From NCBI GenBank assembly GCA_029940235.1, contig JAOZRI010000070.1, positions 1 through 7,127 on the forward strand: a stretch of 7,127 bases of DNA. Reading direction: 5' to 3'. The notes under the pieces were generated by a model. It saw only the letters and a list, made by a program, of their open reading frames with translations. It was not told where the DNA came from and made no database searches. This document shows, piece after piece, positions 1 to 7,036 of the stretch (the stretch's first letter is position 1; every line of letters starts with the position of its first letter). Made by a program: the position numbers and the translations under genes. Source of the DNA: Desulfobacula sp. (GTDB lineage: Bacteria; Desulfobacterota; Desulfobacteria; Desulfobacterales; Desulfobacteraceae).

Positions 1-73
1 AAAGCAAAACAGAAAAAGAAGGATAAATCATAGGGCAGTTTAAAAAATCAAAAAGCGACAGAACGTTATGGAA

Positions 74-115
74 TAAAAATCGGTGTTGTGTAACAGCTTG
101 CCCCCGACGCCTGTC
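74..115. repeat. Possible decayed copy of one end of the hairpin element
   Basis: Aligned by eye without gaps, 74-100 matches the right end of the complete element (about 5748-5774) at roughly 21 of 27 positions, including the run GTAACAGC (90-97). The remaining terminal bases GCCTGTC reappear at 109-115 after a short C-rich interruption. The left half of such a copy would lie beyond the window edge. The base match is visible; homology is inferred. Confidence 0.35.
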
Positions 116-133
116 CCCCCAAGATATTGCCCG

Positions 134-168
134 GTTTCTGATTAGGAGAAACTCCCCCAATAAATCAG
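134..168. other. Imperfect hairpins downstream of the second regulator; no clear terminator
   Basis: Two competing small stems are visible: GTTTCT (134-139) with AGAAAC (147-152), and CTGATT (138-143) with AATCAG (163-168), the latter containing an inner GGAG/CTCC stem. Neither is followed by a T-tract on the minus strand, so neither is a convincing intrinsic terminator for the regulator operon. The rest of 1-195 shows no gene on either strand. Confidence 0.3.
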
Positions 169-195
169 TGCCTGGTGCTTGAAGAAAGTAATGTT

Positions 196-2862
196 TTATA
201 ATATTTTTAATTTTCGGGCTTTTATTCCTGCTTGGACCCTGTTTTTCACACCAAGCTTGGCAAACAGGCTTTTATTGTAAAACTTTACCGTGTTAATGGA
301 AATAAATAATCTATCACCAATTTCACTGTTGGAATGTCCATGTGTCATCATTTTTAATATATCTGCTTCTCTAGGTGTAAGGCTTTCCGTTGTGCTGATG
401 GGAATATTCCCCTTTGGAAGGCTTGTGGGCTTTGCAATACCGCAGTGCTCGCACATTGTGACGGCATAATCCACTACAAGCTGGTCTTTTGCACTTCCCA
501 GGGCCATGAGCATGTCAGCAATATAGGGAGAGAAAATGATAAATTGCTGAATATATTTTTCCGGCATGGCAAAACATAGGGCAAGCTCCAATATCTCGAT
601 GGCTCTCTTTCTTTCACCCATGGCATCAAGGGCAGCCGCCCGAAGTATATCAATTCTCAGGACAGGTTCACGTCTTTGACGTTTGACAGAACGGGGTCTC
701 AATGCATTTAAAAGAGAAAACGCATCTTTGTATCGACCCTGGTCAATGAGCAAATGGGCCTGAATCAGGCAGTCTGATTCAAAGCTGTCGGAAAATGGTT
801 CTTGAATATTAAGATTTCTTGCCTTAGACCATTTTTGGGCAATAGGCTGATTATCCTGAAACAGTGCCAGTCTTGCCATTTCGCTTTGGGCAATGCTGAC
901 AAAATGGGGACTGCCCATATTTTGGGATTTTAGCAGGGCTTTTTCCATGGTGTGGGTTGCAGTTGATTCGCGACCTATGGCATGGAGAATATAAGCCATT
1001 TGAACATAAACTTCATACTTGAAAATATTCAACTGAGTATCCTCAAGGTATTCAAGTGCTGAATCAATATTTTCCAGGGCATTTTCCAGCTCATTTTTAA
1101 AATAATAAATTTTACTTTTCATAAGGTAGTAGTCTGCCCTGAAGGGCAGGCTGAATATACCGGCTTGCTTTATTTTTTGTATCTCTTCATACCATCTTGT
1201 TTCCGCCCTTGACATGTGACCCATGATGATTTCAATTTCAGTATATGATTTTAAAGTGTTGAATACACCAAAACTTATCTTCATCTCTTTATATAATTTA
1301 AGATTATTCATGACAGGGCTCATGGCTGGCGCAACATCCCCCATATTCATGTGAAGCCAGGGGACAAAATCCGCCAGAAAAAGGTAAACAAGCCTGTTTT
1401 CAACACCGATATTGCCAAGATCATTGTACAGAGTCTCTATGTCAAAGCATTGAGTGCCCTGGGCAAGAGCTTTGGAATGTTTGGCAACTATCCATAAATC
1501 CTGTGCAGATTTCTTTTTTTTGCCTGAATACTTTTGCATCAGGTGTGGTCTATCTCTCTTCAGGTTCTCCATCAACTGGCTGGCCTGGATCAGGTCCCAC
1601 TGGGTGATAAAGATTAACAAGCGGTAAACCTGCAGGATAAAAGATTCCATATATATTTTTTGGGGAAGTTTATTTAACCATCTTAAGGCTGAAACAAATT
1701 CACAACTTACAATATAGATCATTAGATAATCTTCCATCAAACTAACAATAAAATCCATGTCCCTGGAAGCCCATGCATGATAAAAAGCTTCTTCAATACA
1801 ATGGTTTTGTGCATTCCACAGGGCAGCTTTTTTATTCTGGGACACAATATCTTCCTGCCGGGTTTTCATTAAATGCTTTTTAAGGAATTCAGCAAACAGG
1901 GGATGATATCGATACCACTCATGGGCAGGATCCATGGCAATGATGAAGATATTGTTCTGTTCAAGTTCTTTAAGAATTTCATGGGTATTATCAAGGCCGG
2001 TTATTTCACGACACAGATCTGCATTAAATCTGTTTAAAATAGATGTTTTGAGCAAAAAAGTTTTAACATTTTCAGGCTGTGCATTTAACACTTCATTCTT
2101 TAGATATTCGCTGACAACAGGGTTGCTGCCCAGCGAAGAGACATTGAGCAGGTCTGAAGACGGATGCTGATGTGCGGCAAGGCCTGCAAGCTGGATACCC
2201 GAAGCCCACCCTTCTGTTATCCTGAATATACTCTGGATCTGATCAGAAGGTAGATCCAATTGCATTACATCCTTAAAAAAAACAGCCACCTCATCTTGTC
2301 TAAACTGCAAATCATTTGCATTGACTTCAGTTATATGATTTCTTGCCCTTAACCGGGATAAGGGCAAATAGGGTTCAGAACGGCTTAAGATCACCAGGTG
2401 TAAAGAACGGGCAGCATATTGCACAAGGTGGAAAACTGCATCATGGATTATTTTGTTGTTTATGACATGATAGTCATCCAAAATCAAAAAAATTTCTTTT
2501 GTGTGTTGGGAGAATGCATCTAAAATTTTAGCTGTCACTTTCAGACCGGAGAGATTTGCTTGTCCCTGAAGAAAAGGGCTCAAGGCTTTATCGATTTTAT
2601 TGCCGTGGCCCAGAAGAGCAGTTAAAAGATATCTAAAAAAAAGATCAGGATCATTATCATATTCATCAAGAGAGTACCATGCCACTGCATTTTTATACTG
2701 TTTAAGCCATTGTGTTGTTAAAAATGTTTTACCAGATCCTGCATGACCGCAGACAAGAATCAAAGGGCGGTTCTTTCCTTGTTCAAGCCTGTCAATTAAA
2801 CGTTGTCTGTTTACCATATTCCGTCTTAACGGTGGAGTAGTAATTTTTGTTCTTATGAGCAT
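196..2862 (-). CDS. MalT/LAL-type ATP-dependent LuxR-family transcriptional regulator (tandem copy 2, downstream)
   Basis: An 888-aa cytoplasmic STAND-class regulator. Family knowledge: a ligand and ATP drive oligomerisation, and the C-terminal LuxR HTH then binds target promoters. Visible order: LAL N-terminus (TPPLRR, about 9-14); Walker A GHAGSGKT at 39-46; Walker B FLILDD at 125-130; the LSRSEP sensor segment at 159-164; EGWASG around 217-222; the WYRYHPLFAEFL block at 316-327, typical of MalT relatives; a long helical TPR-like sensor region (about 400-800); a CEHC motif at 804-807; and a LuxR HTH from SLTPRE (827) through NTVKFYNK to the C-terminus. Full length for the family, no frameshift. 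The ATG at 2862 has AAAGGA (2870-2875) 7 nt upstream. It starts 20 bp after the stop of the upstream paralogue, so it is probably co-transcribed with it. The ligand and target genes cannot be read from the sequence. Family assignment is secure; the specific role is unknown. Confidence 0.95.
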   Translation of the reverse strand: MLIRTKITTPPLRRNMVNRQRLIDRLEQGKNRPLILVCGHAGSGKTFLTTQWLKQYKNAVAWYSLDEYDNDPDLFFRYLLTALLGHGNKIDKALSPFLQGQANLSGLKVTAKILDAFSQHTKEIFLILDDYHVINNKIIHDAVFHLVQYAARSLHLVILSRSEPYLPLSRLRARNHITEVNANDLQFRQDEVAVFFKDVMQLDLPSDQIQSIFRITEGWASGIQLAGLAAHQHPSSDLLNVSSLGSNPVVSEYLKNEVLNAQPENVKTFLLKTSILNRFNADLCREITGLDNTHEILKELEQNNIFIIAMDPAHEWYRYHPLFAEFLKKHLMKTRQEDIVSQNKKAALWNAQNHCIEEAFYHAWASRDMDFIVSLMEDYLMIYIVSCEFVSALRWLNKLPQKIYMESFILQVYRLLIFITQWDLIQASQLMENLKRDRPHLMQKYSGKKKKSAQDLWIVAKHSKALAQGTQCFDIETLYNDLGNIGVENRLVYLFLADFVPWLHMNMGDVAPAMSPVMNNLKLYKEMKISFGVFNTLKSYTEIEIIMGHMSRAETRWYEEIQKIKQAGIFSLPFRADYYLMKSKIYYFKNELENALENIDSALEYLEDTQLNIFKYEVYVQMAYILHAIGRESTATHTMEKALLKSQNMGSPHFVSIAQSEMARLALFQDNQPIAQKWSKARNLNIQEPFSDSFESDCLIQAHLLIDQGRYKDAFSLLNALRPRSVKRQRREPVLRIDILRAAALDAMGERKRAIEILELALCFAMPEKYIQQFIIFSPYIADMLMALGSAKDQLVVDYAVTMCEHCGIAKPTSLPKGNIPISTTESLTPREADILKMMTHGHSNSEIGDRLFISINTVKFYNKSLFAKLGVKNRVQAGIKARKLKIL

Positions 2863-2869
2863 CAGGAAA

Positions 2870-2875
2870 TCCTTT
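2870..2875 (-). promoter_or_regulatory. Ribosome binding site of downstream LAL regulator
   Basis: AAAGGA on the minus strand, 7 nt before the ATG at 2862. It occupies the middle of the 20-bp gap between the two regulator genes, which leaves no room for a promoter in that gap and supports co-transcription. Confidence 0.7.
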
Positions 2876-2882
2876 AGACTAT

Positions 2883-5549
2883 TTAAATCATTTTTAATTT
2901 ACGCGCTTTAATTCCTGCCTGTACTCTATTTTTCACATCTAATTTGGCAAACAGATTTTTATTATAAAATTTAACTGTATTAATGGAAATTAATAATTTT
3001 TCGGCAATTTTATTGTTGGAATATCCATAGGCGATCATTTTCAGTATATCAATTTCTCTTGGTGTAAGGCTTTCCATGGTACTGATGGGGATGTTCTTTT
3101 TTGGCAGGCCTGAAGGTTTTTTTATGTTGCAATGTCTGCATATTGCAGCAATATATACCTTTACAGCAGGATCTTTAGCATTCCCCATAACCATAAGTAT
3201 GTCTGCAATGTGAGAAGAAAATATGATAAAGTGCTGGATATAATTTTCCGGCAAGGCAAAACACAAGGCAGCCTTTAATATCTGAACAGCTTTTTTTCGA
3301 TCTCCCAAACCATAATGGGCTGCTGCCAGAATGATATCAATCTTCAAAACAGGTTCATGTCTCTGACGTTTCAGCGATCTTGACCTGAGTTTCTCAAGAA
3401 AAGGTATGACTTTTTTATAATCGCCTTGTTCAAGCCATAGATGGGCATTGACAAGAGAATCAAATTCAAAATTTTCTGAAAATGGTTCATTAATGTCTAT
3501 GTTTCTTTTTTGGGACCATTTAAGTACAAATACTAAGTTACCCTGCAGCAGGGACAGTTTTGCCAGGGCACTTTGTGTCATGCCTGCAAGATAGGAGCTG
3601 CCCGTGCTTTTGGCTTTTGTCCTTGCTTTTCCCATGGCATGGAGAGCTGTGGTGGAACGACCCATTGCCTGGAGAATAAAGGCCATATTAATATGGGCAT
3701 CACATTTAATAAAGTTCAACTGAGTCTCTTCAAGGTATTCCAATGCCGACTCACTGTTTTCCAATGCTTTATCAAGATTGTTTCGCAAATAATGGATAAT
3801 TGCCATCATGATATAATAATCAGAGCGGAAAGGCAGATTGGAAAAACCAGCCTTTTTTGCAATGTCCAGTTCTTTTTTCAATTTATTCCGGGCCCTGGAC
3901 ATATGCCCCATGGTTATATCAATTGCAGCAGAAGATCTTAACTGGTTGAAAAAACCAAAACCTATTTTGTTTTTTCTGTAAAACCGCAGGCTGTCTTGTG
4001 TCGGATTGACAGCTTTTACCACATCTCCTTTTTCCATAAGATTCCAGGAGATATGATCAGATAAATACATTCTGATATATTTATTTGCTGCACTGATAGT
4101 TGTTATATCATCATAAAGCTCATCCACGTCATGACCCTTGGGATCTTCAAATATAGCTATGGAACGTCTGGCAACTATCCATAAATCCAGTGCAAACTTT
4201 TTCTTTAAACCACTGTATTTTCCCAATAGTTTTTGTTTTCGTTTTGCTATATCTTTCATCAACAGGTTGGCTTTGCTTAAATCCCACTGGCTGACGGCAA
4301 GAAGCTGACGGTAAATCAATAAAATAAGGCGATTTTGCAGTATTTCGTCTGGAAGTTTATCTAACCAGCGCTGGCTTAATACAAACTCGCAACCCAGCAG
4401 GTAAATCATGAGGTGATCTTCAATCAGGTCACAAAGAAAATTTATGTCTTCTGATAAATTAGCATGGTAAAATGCATCTTCAAAAAAATGATTTTTAGCA
4501 TTCCACAAAGCTGCCGTTTTATTCAAAGATGGAATAATCTCTTTTTGAGTTCTGAAAAGATGATTTTTTAAGGATTCGGCAAACAAGGGGTGGTAGCGAT
4601 ACCACTCATGTGCAGTATCTAAGGCAATGATAAAAACATTGTTTAGTTCAAGTTGAGCAAGAATTTTGCCTGAATTTTCCTGGCCCGTGATTTCTTTGCA
4701 TAAATCAGCATTAAATCTATGCAAGATGGATGTCTTTAATAAAAAAATTTGAATTTTTTCAGGCTGAACCTTAAATATCTCATCTTTCATATATTCATTG
4801 ACAAGGGGATCATGTCCACGGGATAAGGTTTTCAACCATTCAGTAGAAGGATACTTCTGTAATGACAGCCCGGCAAGCTGCAATCCTGAAACCCATCCTT
4901 CCGTTGCTTTAAAGATTGTTTGAACTTGATTAGGCAAAAGATCCATATCAAACACTTTTTTAAAAAAATCATCTGCCTCATGCCGGCTGAATTGCAGGTT
5001 GCCGGCATTAATTTGTGTAATATGGTTCCTTGCCTTTAAACTTGACAAAGAAAATGGCGGTTCTGAACGACTTATAATTACAAGGTGCAAAGATTTTGGT
5101 GCATATTGAATCAGATAGGAAATCCTTTTGTGAATAGCGCTGTTACTGATAACATGGAAATCATCCAGGACTAAAAAAATATTTTTTTCATGTCTGTCAA
5201 ACTCATTAACAACTCTGGTCATTGCCTTTTGCCCGGAAAGAGCTCTCTGCCCCTGAAGAAATGGACTAAAGGCTTTATCGAATTTTTCACTGTGGTTGAG
5301 AAGAGAAGTTAAAAGATATCTAAAAAAAAGATCAGGATCATTATCATTATCGTCCAGGGAATACCAGGCTACTTTATTTTTATGGGAGTCTAACCACTGG
5401 GTTGCCAATGAGGTTTTACCTGATCCTGCCTGACCGCAGATAAAAATCAGGGGCCGACCCTTTCCTTGTTCAAGAGTATCAACCAGATGCTTTCTTTCAA
5501 TCATTGTCCGCCTTAAAGGAGGCATGGTCAGCTTTGTTTTTATAATCAT
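2883..5549 (-). CDS. MalT/LAL-type ATP-dependent LuxR-family transcriptional regulator (tandem copy 1, upstream)
   Basis: Paralogue of the gene immediately downstream, with the same 888-aa length and motifs at the same residue numbers. Visible: MPPLRR start block; Walker A GQAGSGKT at 39-46; Walker B FLVLDD at 125-130; ISRSEP at 159-164; EGWVSG around 217-222; WYRYHPLFAESL at 316-327; a helical TPR-like middle; CRHC at 804-807; LuxR HTH from SLTPRE at 827. A hand comparison gives about 60 of the first 83 residues and 47 of the last 62 identical to its partner, with clearly lower similarity in the middle. The ATG at 5549 is preceded by AGAGGG (5558-5563) with an 8-nt spacer. A possible sigma70 promoter lies at 5567-5600, so this gene probably leads a two-gene operon. 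Ligand and regulon are unknown; the diverged centre suggests a signal different from its twin's. Confidence 0.95.
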   Translation of the reverse strand: MIIKTKLTMPPLRRTMIERKHLVDTLEQGKGRPLIFICGQAGSGKTSLATQWLDSHKNKVAWYSLDDNDNDPDLFFRYLLTSLLNHSEKFDKAFSPFLQGQRALSGQKAMTRVVNEFDRHEKNIFLVLDDFHVISNSAIHKRISYLIQYAPKSLHLVIISRSEPPFSLSSLKARNHITQINAGNLQFSRHEADDFFKKVFDMDLLPNQVQTIFKATEGWVSGLQLAGLSLQKYPSTEWLKTLSRGHDPLVNEYMKDEIFKVQPEKIQIFLLKTSILHRFNADLCKEITGQENSGKILAQLELNNVFIIALDTAHEWYRYHPLFAESLKNHLFRTQKEIIPSLNKTAALWNAKNHFFEDAFYHANLSEDINFLCDLIEDHLMIYLLGCEFVLSQRWLDKLPDEILQNRLILLIYRQLLAVSQWDLSKANLLMKDIAKRKQKLLGKYSGLKKKFALDLWIVARRSIAIFEDPKGHDVDELYDDITTISAANKYIRMYLSDHISWNLMEKGDVVKAVNPTQDSLRFYRKNKIGFGFFNQLRSSAAIDITMGHMSRARNKLKKELDIAKKAGFSNLPFRSDYYIMMAIIHYLRNNLDKALENSESALEYLEETQLNFIKCDAHINMAFILQAMGRSTTALHAMGKARTKAKSTGSSYLAGMTQSALAKLSLLQGNLVFVLKWSQKRNIDINEPFSENFEFDSLVNAHLWLEQGDYKKVIPFLEKLRSRSLKRQRHEPVLKIDIILAAAHYGLGDRKKAVQILKAALCFALPENYIQHFIIFSSHIADILMVMGNAKDPAVKVYIAAICRHCNIKKPSGLPKKNIPISTMESLTPREIDILKMIAYGYSNNKIAEKLLISINTVKFYNKNLFAKLDVKNRVQAGIKARKLKMI

Positions 5550-5557
5550 AAGTTGAA

Positions 5558-5563
5558 CCCTCT
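5558..5563 (-). promoter_or_regulatory. Ribosome binding site of upstream LAL regulator
   Basis: AGAGGG on the minus strand, 8 nt before the ATG at 5549. It supports this start codon. Confidence 0.7.
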
Positions 5564-5566
5564 AAA

Positions 5567-5600
5567 AATATGACATAGGGTATTTTTTTTATCAAGTCAA
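5567..5600 (-). promoter_or_regulatory. Candidate sigma70 promoter for the LAL regulator pair
   Basis: On the minus strand TTGACT (5595-5600) is followed after 17 bp by TATGTC (5572-5577), a good -35 with a weak -10. An overlapping alternative pairs TTGATA (5590-5595) with CATATT (5567-5572), also at 17 bp. An A8 tract lies in the spacer. The site lies between the hairpin element and the Shine-Dalgarno of the first regulator, where a promoter is expected if the element stops transcription from the ATPase gene. Confidence 0.4.
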
Positions 5601-5631
5601 GCTATCATTTTTATCTAAATTTAAAATACCA

Positions 5632-5778
5632 TCGACAGGCTGTTACGGAATGCAAATTTTTTCAAGTTCAAGGCGGAAAATAAATTTAACCACAGGCATA
5701 CATAGGGTATTCCGAGGATTAAATTGATTTTGCCAACGCAGAAATTGGGAAAATTGGGGTTTCGTAACAGCCTGTCGA
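5632..5778. repeat. Long self-complementary intergenic element with 16-bp perfect terminal inverted repeats (MITE-like)
   Basis: The termini TCGACAGGCTGTTACG (5632-5647) and its exact reverse complement (5763-5778) bound 147 bp. The interior also pairs: 5655-5665 with 5745-5755; 5666-5668 with 5735-5737; 5672-5674 with 5732-5734; 5677-5681 with 5727-5731; 5683-5689 with 5719-5725; 5690-5691 with 5716-5717. That leaves a loop of about 24 nt at 5692-5715. Outside the termini, TACC (5627-5630) and GGTA (5779-5782) can extend the stem around one bulged base. There is no ORF inside and no clear target-site duplication. It begins about 10 bp after the stop of the ATPase gene, so in minus-strand transcripts it could also act as a terminator or processing hairpin. 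The structure is seen directly; the MITE-like label is inference. Confidence 0.75.
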
Positions 5779-5788
5779 GGTAATGCCA

Positions 5789-6976
5789 TTAATTTAAAAA
5801 ACCGAATAACCACAATGGGATCTGATTTCCCATGGAGGATTCAATGCCATCGACAGCGAGAAAACTATCTTTTTGATTCTTTATCTGTTTTGTATCTTTT
5901 GATGGTCCGCCTATTTCAAATGTAAATTTATCATCTACAATAAAATCTCCTTTCTCATGATAATGCACTTGATGATTGATTGATAATTGAGAGACAAAAA
6001 AACTCTCCCTGATGGAACCAATATCTCCTTTTGTGCAGAGGGATTTAAATAAATTTGGATTATTTAAAAATAATTTATTGGGTTTATTTATACTTTTAAA
6101 AGATTTTGCTCCTCTTATGATATGGATTAAACATCCTTTTTGCATATATTCCAGATATTTGGACAGAGTTGGCCAGGAAATTCCTGCAGCAGAAGATAAT
6201 TTTGACTTGCTCAGTTCATAAGGTGTAGTTGTACATAACATATAAAGAATTTTTTTGAGAGTATCTCGTTTATCAGAATCTATATTGAATATTGTTGTCA
6301 AATCAACGTCAATTGTTGTGTTAATAACTTCAAGCAGCCTGTTATTATAATCCGGGATAGATTCCTTAAAAAAAGGATATGCTCCATAATTCAAATATTT
6401 CTTAAAATGTTCAAGTGGTCTTATATTAGAAGTTATCTCAAAAGAAATCTCTTCATGATTTTGTAAAATATCCTTTAGATTATAACTATTAATAGTTGCA
6501 ATATTTGAAAACATTAGAAATTCACGAAAAGAGAGTACAGGCATATTATAAATGGATGCTCTTCGGGATAAATCGGAAGATTCATGATCAATAACCATTG
6601 CTGATGAACCGGAAAAAATTACGTTCAATTCAGTAAAATCATAGATTGCTTTAATATGCTTTGCAAAATTTTTTATTTTATGGATTTCATCAATCAAAAT
6701 AAGTTTGCCGCCATGGATATAAAATTCATTTGCCAATTCAGACAAATTTTCTCCAATTAATGCTGGATGGTCACAGGATATATATAATTTTTGGGGAATT
6801 TTGAATTTTGAGTCTTTAGCATACTGATGCATTAACGTAGTTTTACCAGCACCACGGGCGCCCCTGATTCCAATGATTTTGCTCTTAAAATCTATAGTAT
6901 TATAAAGTGTTCTTTTGATGTTTGGAGCTTTTTTTGATAAAAATTGTTTTGATAATTTATATACAATTGTTTTCAT
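5789..6976 (-). CDS. AAA-family P-loop ATPase, AAA_14 + DUF4143 type
   Basis: A 395-aa predicted cytoplasmic ATPase. Numbered from the ATG at 6976: Walker A GARGAGKT at 39-46; Walker B LILIDE at 92-97; sensor-like FSGSSA around 121-126; LSRRA at 136-140; LSFREFL at 148-154; a winged-helix-like segment around 241-286; and a C-terminal DUF4143 part with RESFFVSQL (323-331), a degenerate nuclease-fold strand KGDFIVDDKFTFEIGG (342-357) and the terminal PLWLFGFLN. The usual E-x-K of the PD-(D/E)xK-like fold reads E-I-G here, so nuclease activity is doubtful. The frame extends 4 codons upstream to a TTG, but only the ATG has a Shine-Dalgarno (AGAGG, 6981-6985, 4-nt spacer). The cellular role of this family is not well defined. 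The gene is visibly AT-richer than the regulators and stands apart from them, which hints at acquisition. Family call is confident; biological role is unknown. Confidence 0.9.
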   Translation of the reverse strand: MKTIVYKLSKQFLSKKAPNIKRTLYNTIDFKSKIIGIRGARGAGKTTLMHQYAKDSKFKIPQKLYISCDHPALIGENLSELANEFYIHGGKLILIDEIHKIKNFAKHIKAIYDFTELNVIFSGSSAMVIDHESSDLSRRASIYNMPVLSFREFLMFSNIATINSYNLKDILQNHEEISFEITSNIRPLEHFKKYLNYGAYPFFKESIPDYNNRLLEVINTTIDVDLTTIFNIDSDKRDTLKKILYMLCTTTPYELSKSKLSSAAGISWPTLSKYLEYMQKGCLIHIIRGAKSFKSINKPNKLFLNNPNLFKSLCTKGDIGSIRESFFVSQLSINHQVHYHEKGDFIVDDKFTFEIGGPSKDTKQIKNQKDSFLAVDGIESSMGNQIPLWLFGFLN

Positions 6977-6980
6977 AATA

Positions 6981-6985
6981 CCTCT
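6981..6985 (-). promoter_or_regulatory. Ribosome binding site deciding the ATPase start
   Basis: AGAGG on the minus strand ends 4 nt before the ATG at 6976. The alternative TTG at 6988 lies upstream of this site and has only A/T sequence before it, so the ATG is the better start even though the spacer is short. Confidence 0.65.
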
Positions 6986-6986
6986 C

Positions 6987-7000
6987 AAATATATTTTATA
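6987..7000. repeat. 14-bp exact direct repeat, copy A
   Basis: AAATATATTTTATA, repeated exactly at 7020-7033, 33 bp start to start. This copy is also an inverted repeat with its right flank: AAATATA (6987-6993) and TATATTT (6997-7003) around a 3-nt centre. It lies just upstream of the Shine-Dalgarno of the ATPase gene. Confidence 0.7.
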
Positions 7001-7019
7001 TTTAATCGAGTTTACTATA

Positions 7020-7033
7020 AAATATATTTTATA
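7020..7033. repeat. 14-bp exact direct repeat, copy B
   Basis: Second exact copy of AAATATATTTTATA, lying within the larger palindrome. The 33-bp period is close to three DNA turns, so both copies could face the same side of the helix. Confidence 0.7.
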
Positions 7034-7036
7034 GCA
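7028..7036 (-). promoter_or_regulatory. Candidate extended -10 promoter for the AAA ATPase gene
   Basis: Read on the minus strand, TGCTATAAA matches the extended -10 consensus TGnTATAAT at all but one specified base. The hexamer 17 bp upstream (7051-7056) is a poor -35, which extended -10 promoters tolerate. Transcription would start near 7021, giving a leader of about 45 nt. The element sits inside the palindrome, so anything bound there would occlude RNA polymerase. Confidence 0.45.

Noticed and set aside
1934..2170. Open frame of 78 codons on the + strand inside the downstream regulator gene
   Set aside because: It lies fully antisense to a well-supported LAL coding region and shows no recognisable domain; it is a shadow frame.
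3573..3941. Open frame of 122 codons on the + strand inside the upstream regulator gene
   Set aside because: Antisense to the conserved helical region of the LAL protein. Its cysteine- and histidine-rich content follows from complementing the real codons and shows no protein family.
5620..5790. Target-site duplication around the hairpin element
   Set aside because: The flanks (TACCA to the left, GGTAA to the right) form an inverted rather than a direct match; no convincing direct repeat was found.
6012..6221. Open frame of 69 codons on the + strand inside the ATPase gene
   Set aside because: Antisense to the winged-helix/DUF4143 part of the ATPase; no independent support.
5789..6976. IstB-like transposition helper ATPase
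   Set aside because: The AAA_14 motifs (FSGSSA, LSRRA, LSFREFL) and the C-terminal RESFFVSQL...PLWLFGFLN region fit AAA_14/DUF4143 proteins, and no transposase gene is adjacent.
6977..6988. TTG start four codons upstream for the ATPase
   Set aside because: No Shine-Dalgarno precedes it, while AGAGG lies between it and the ATG at 6976, which is the expected start.
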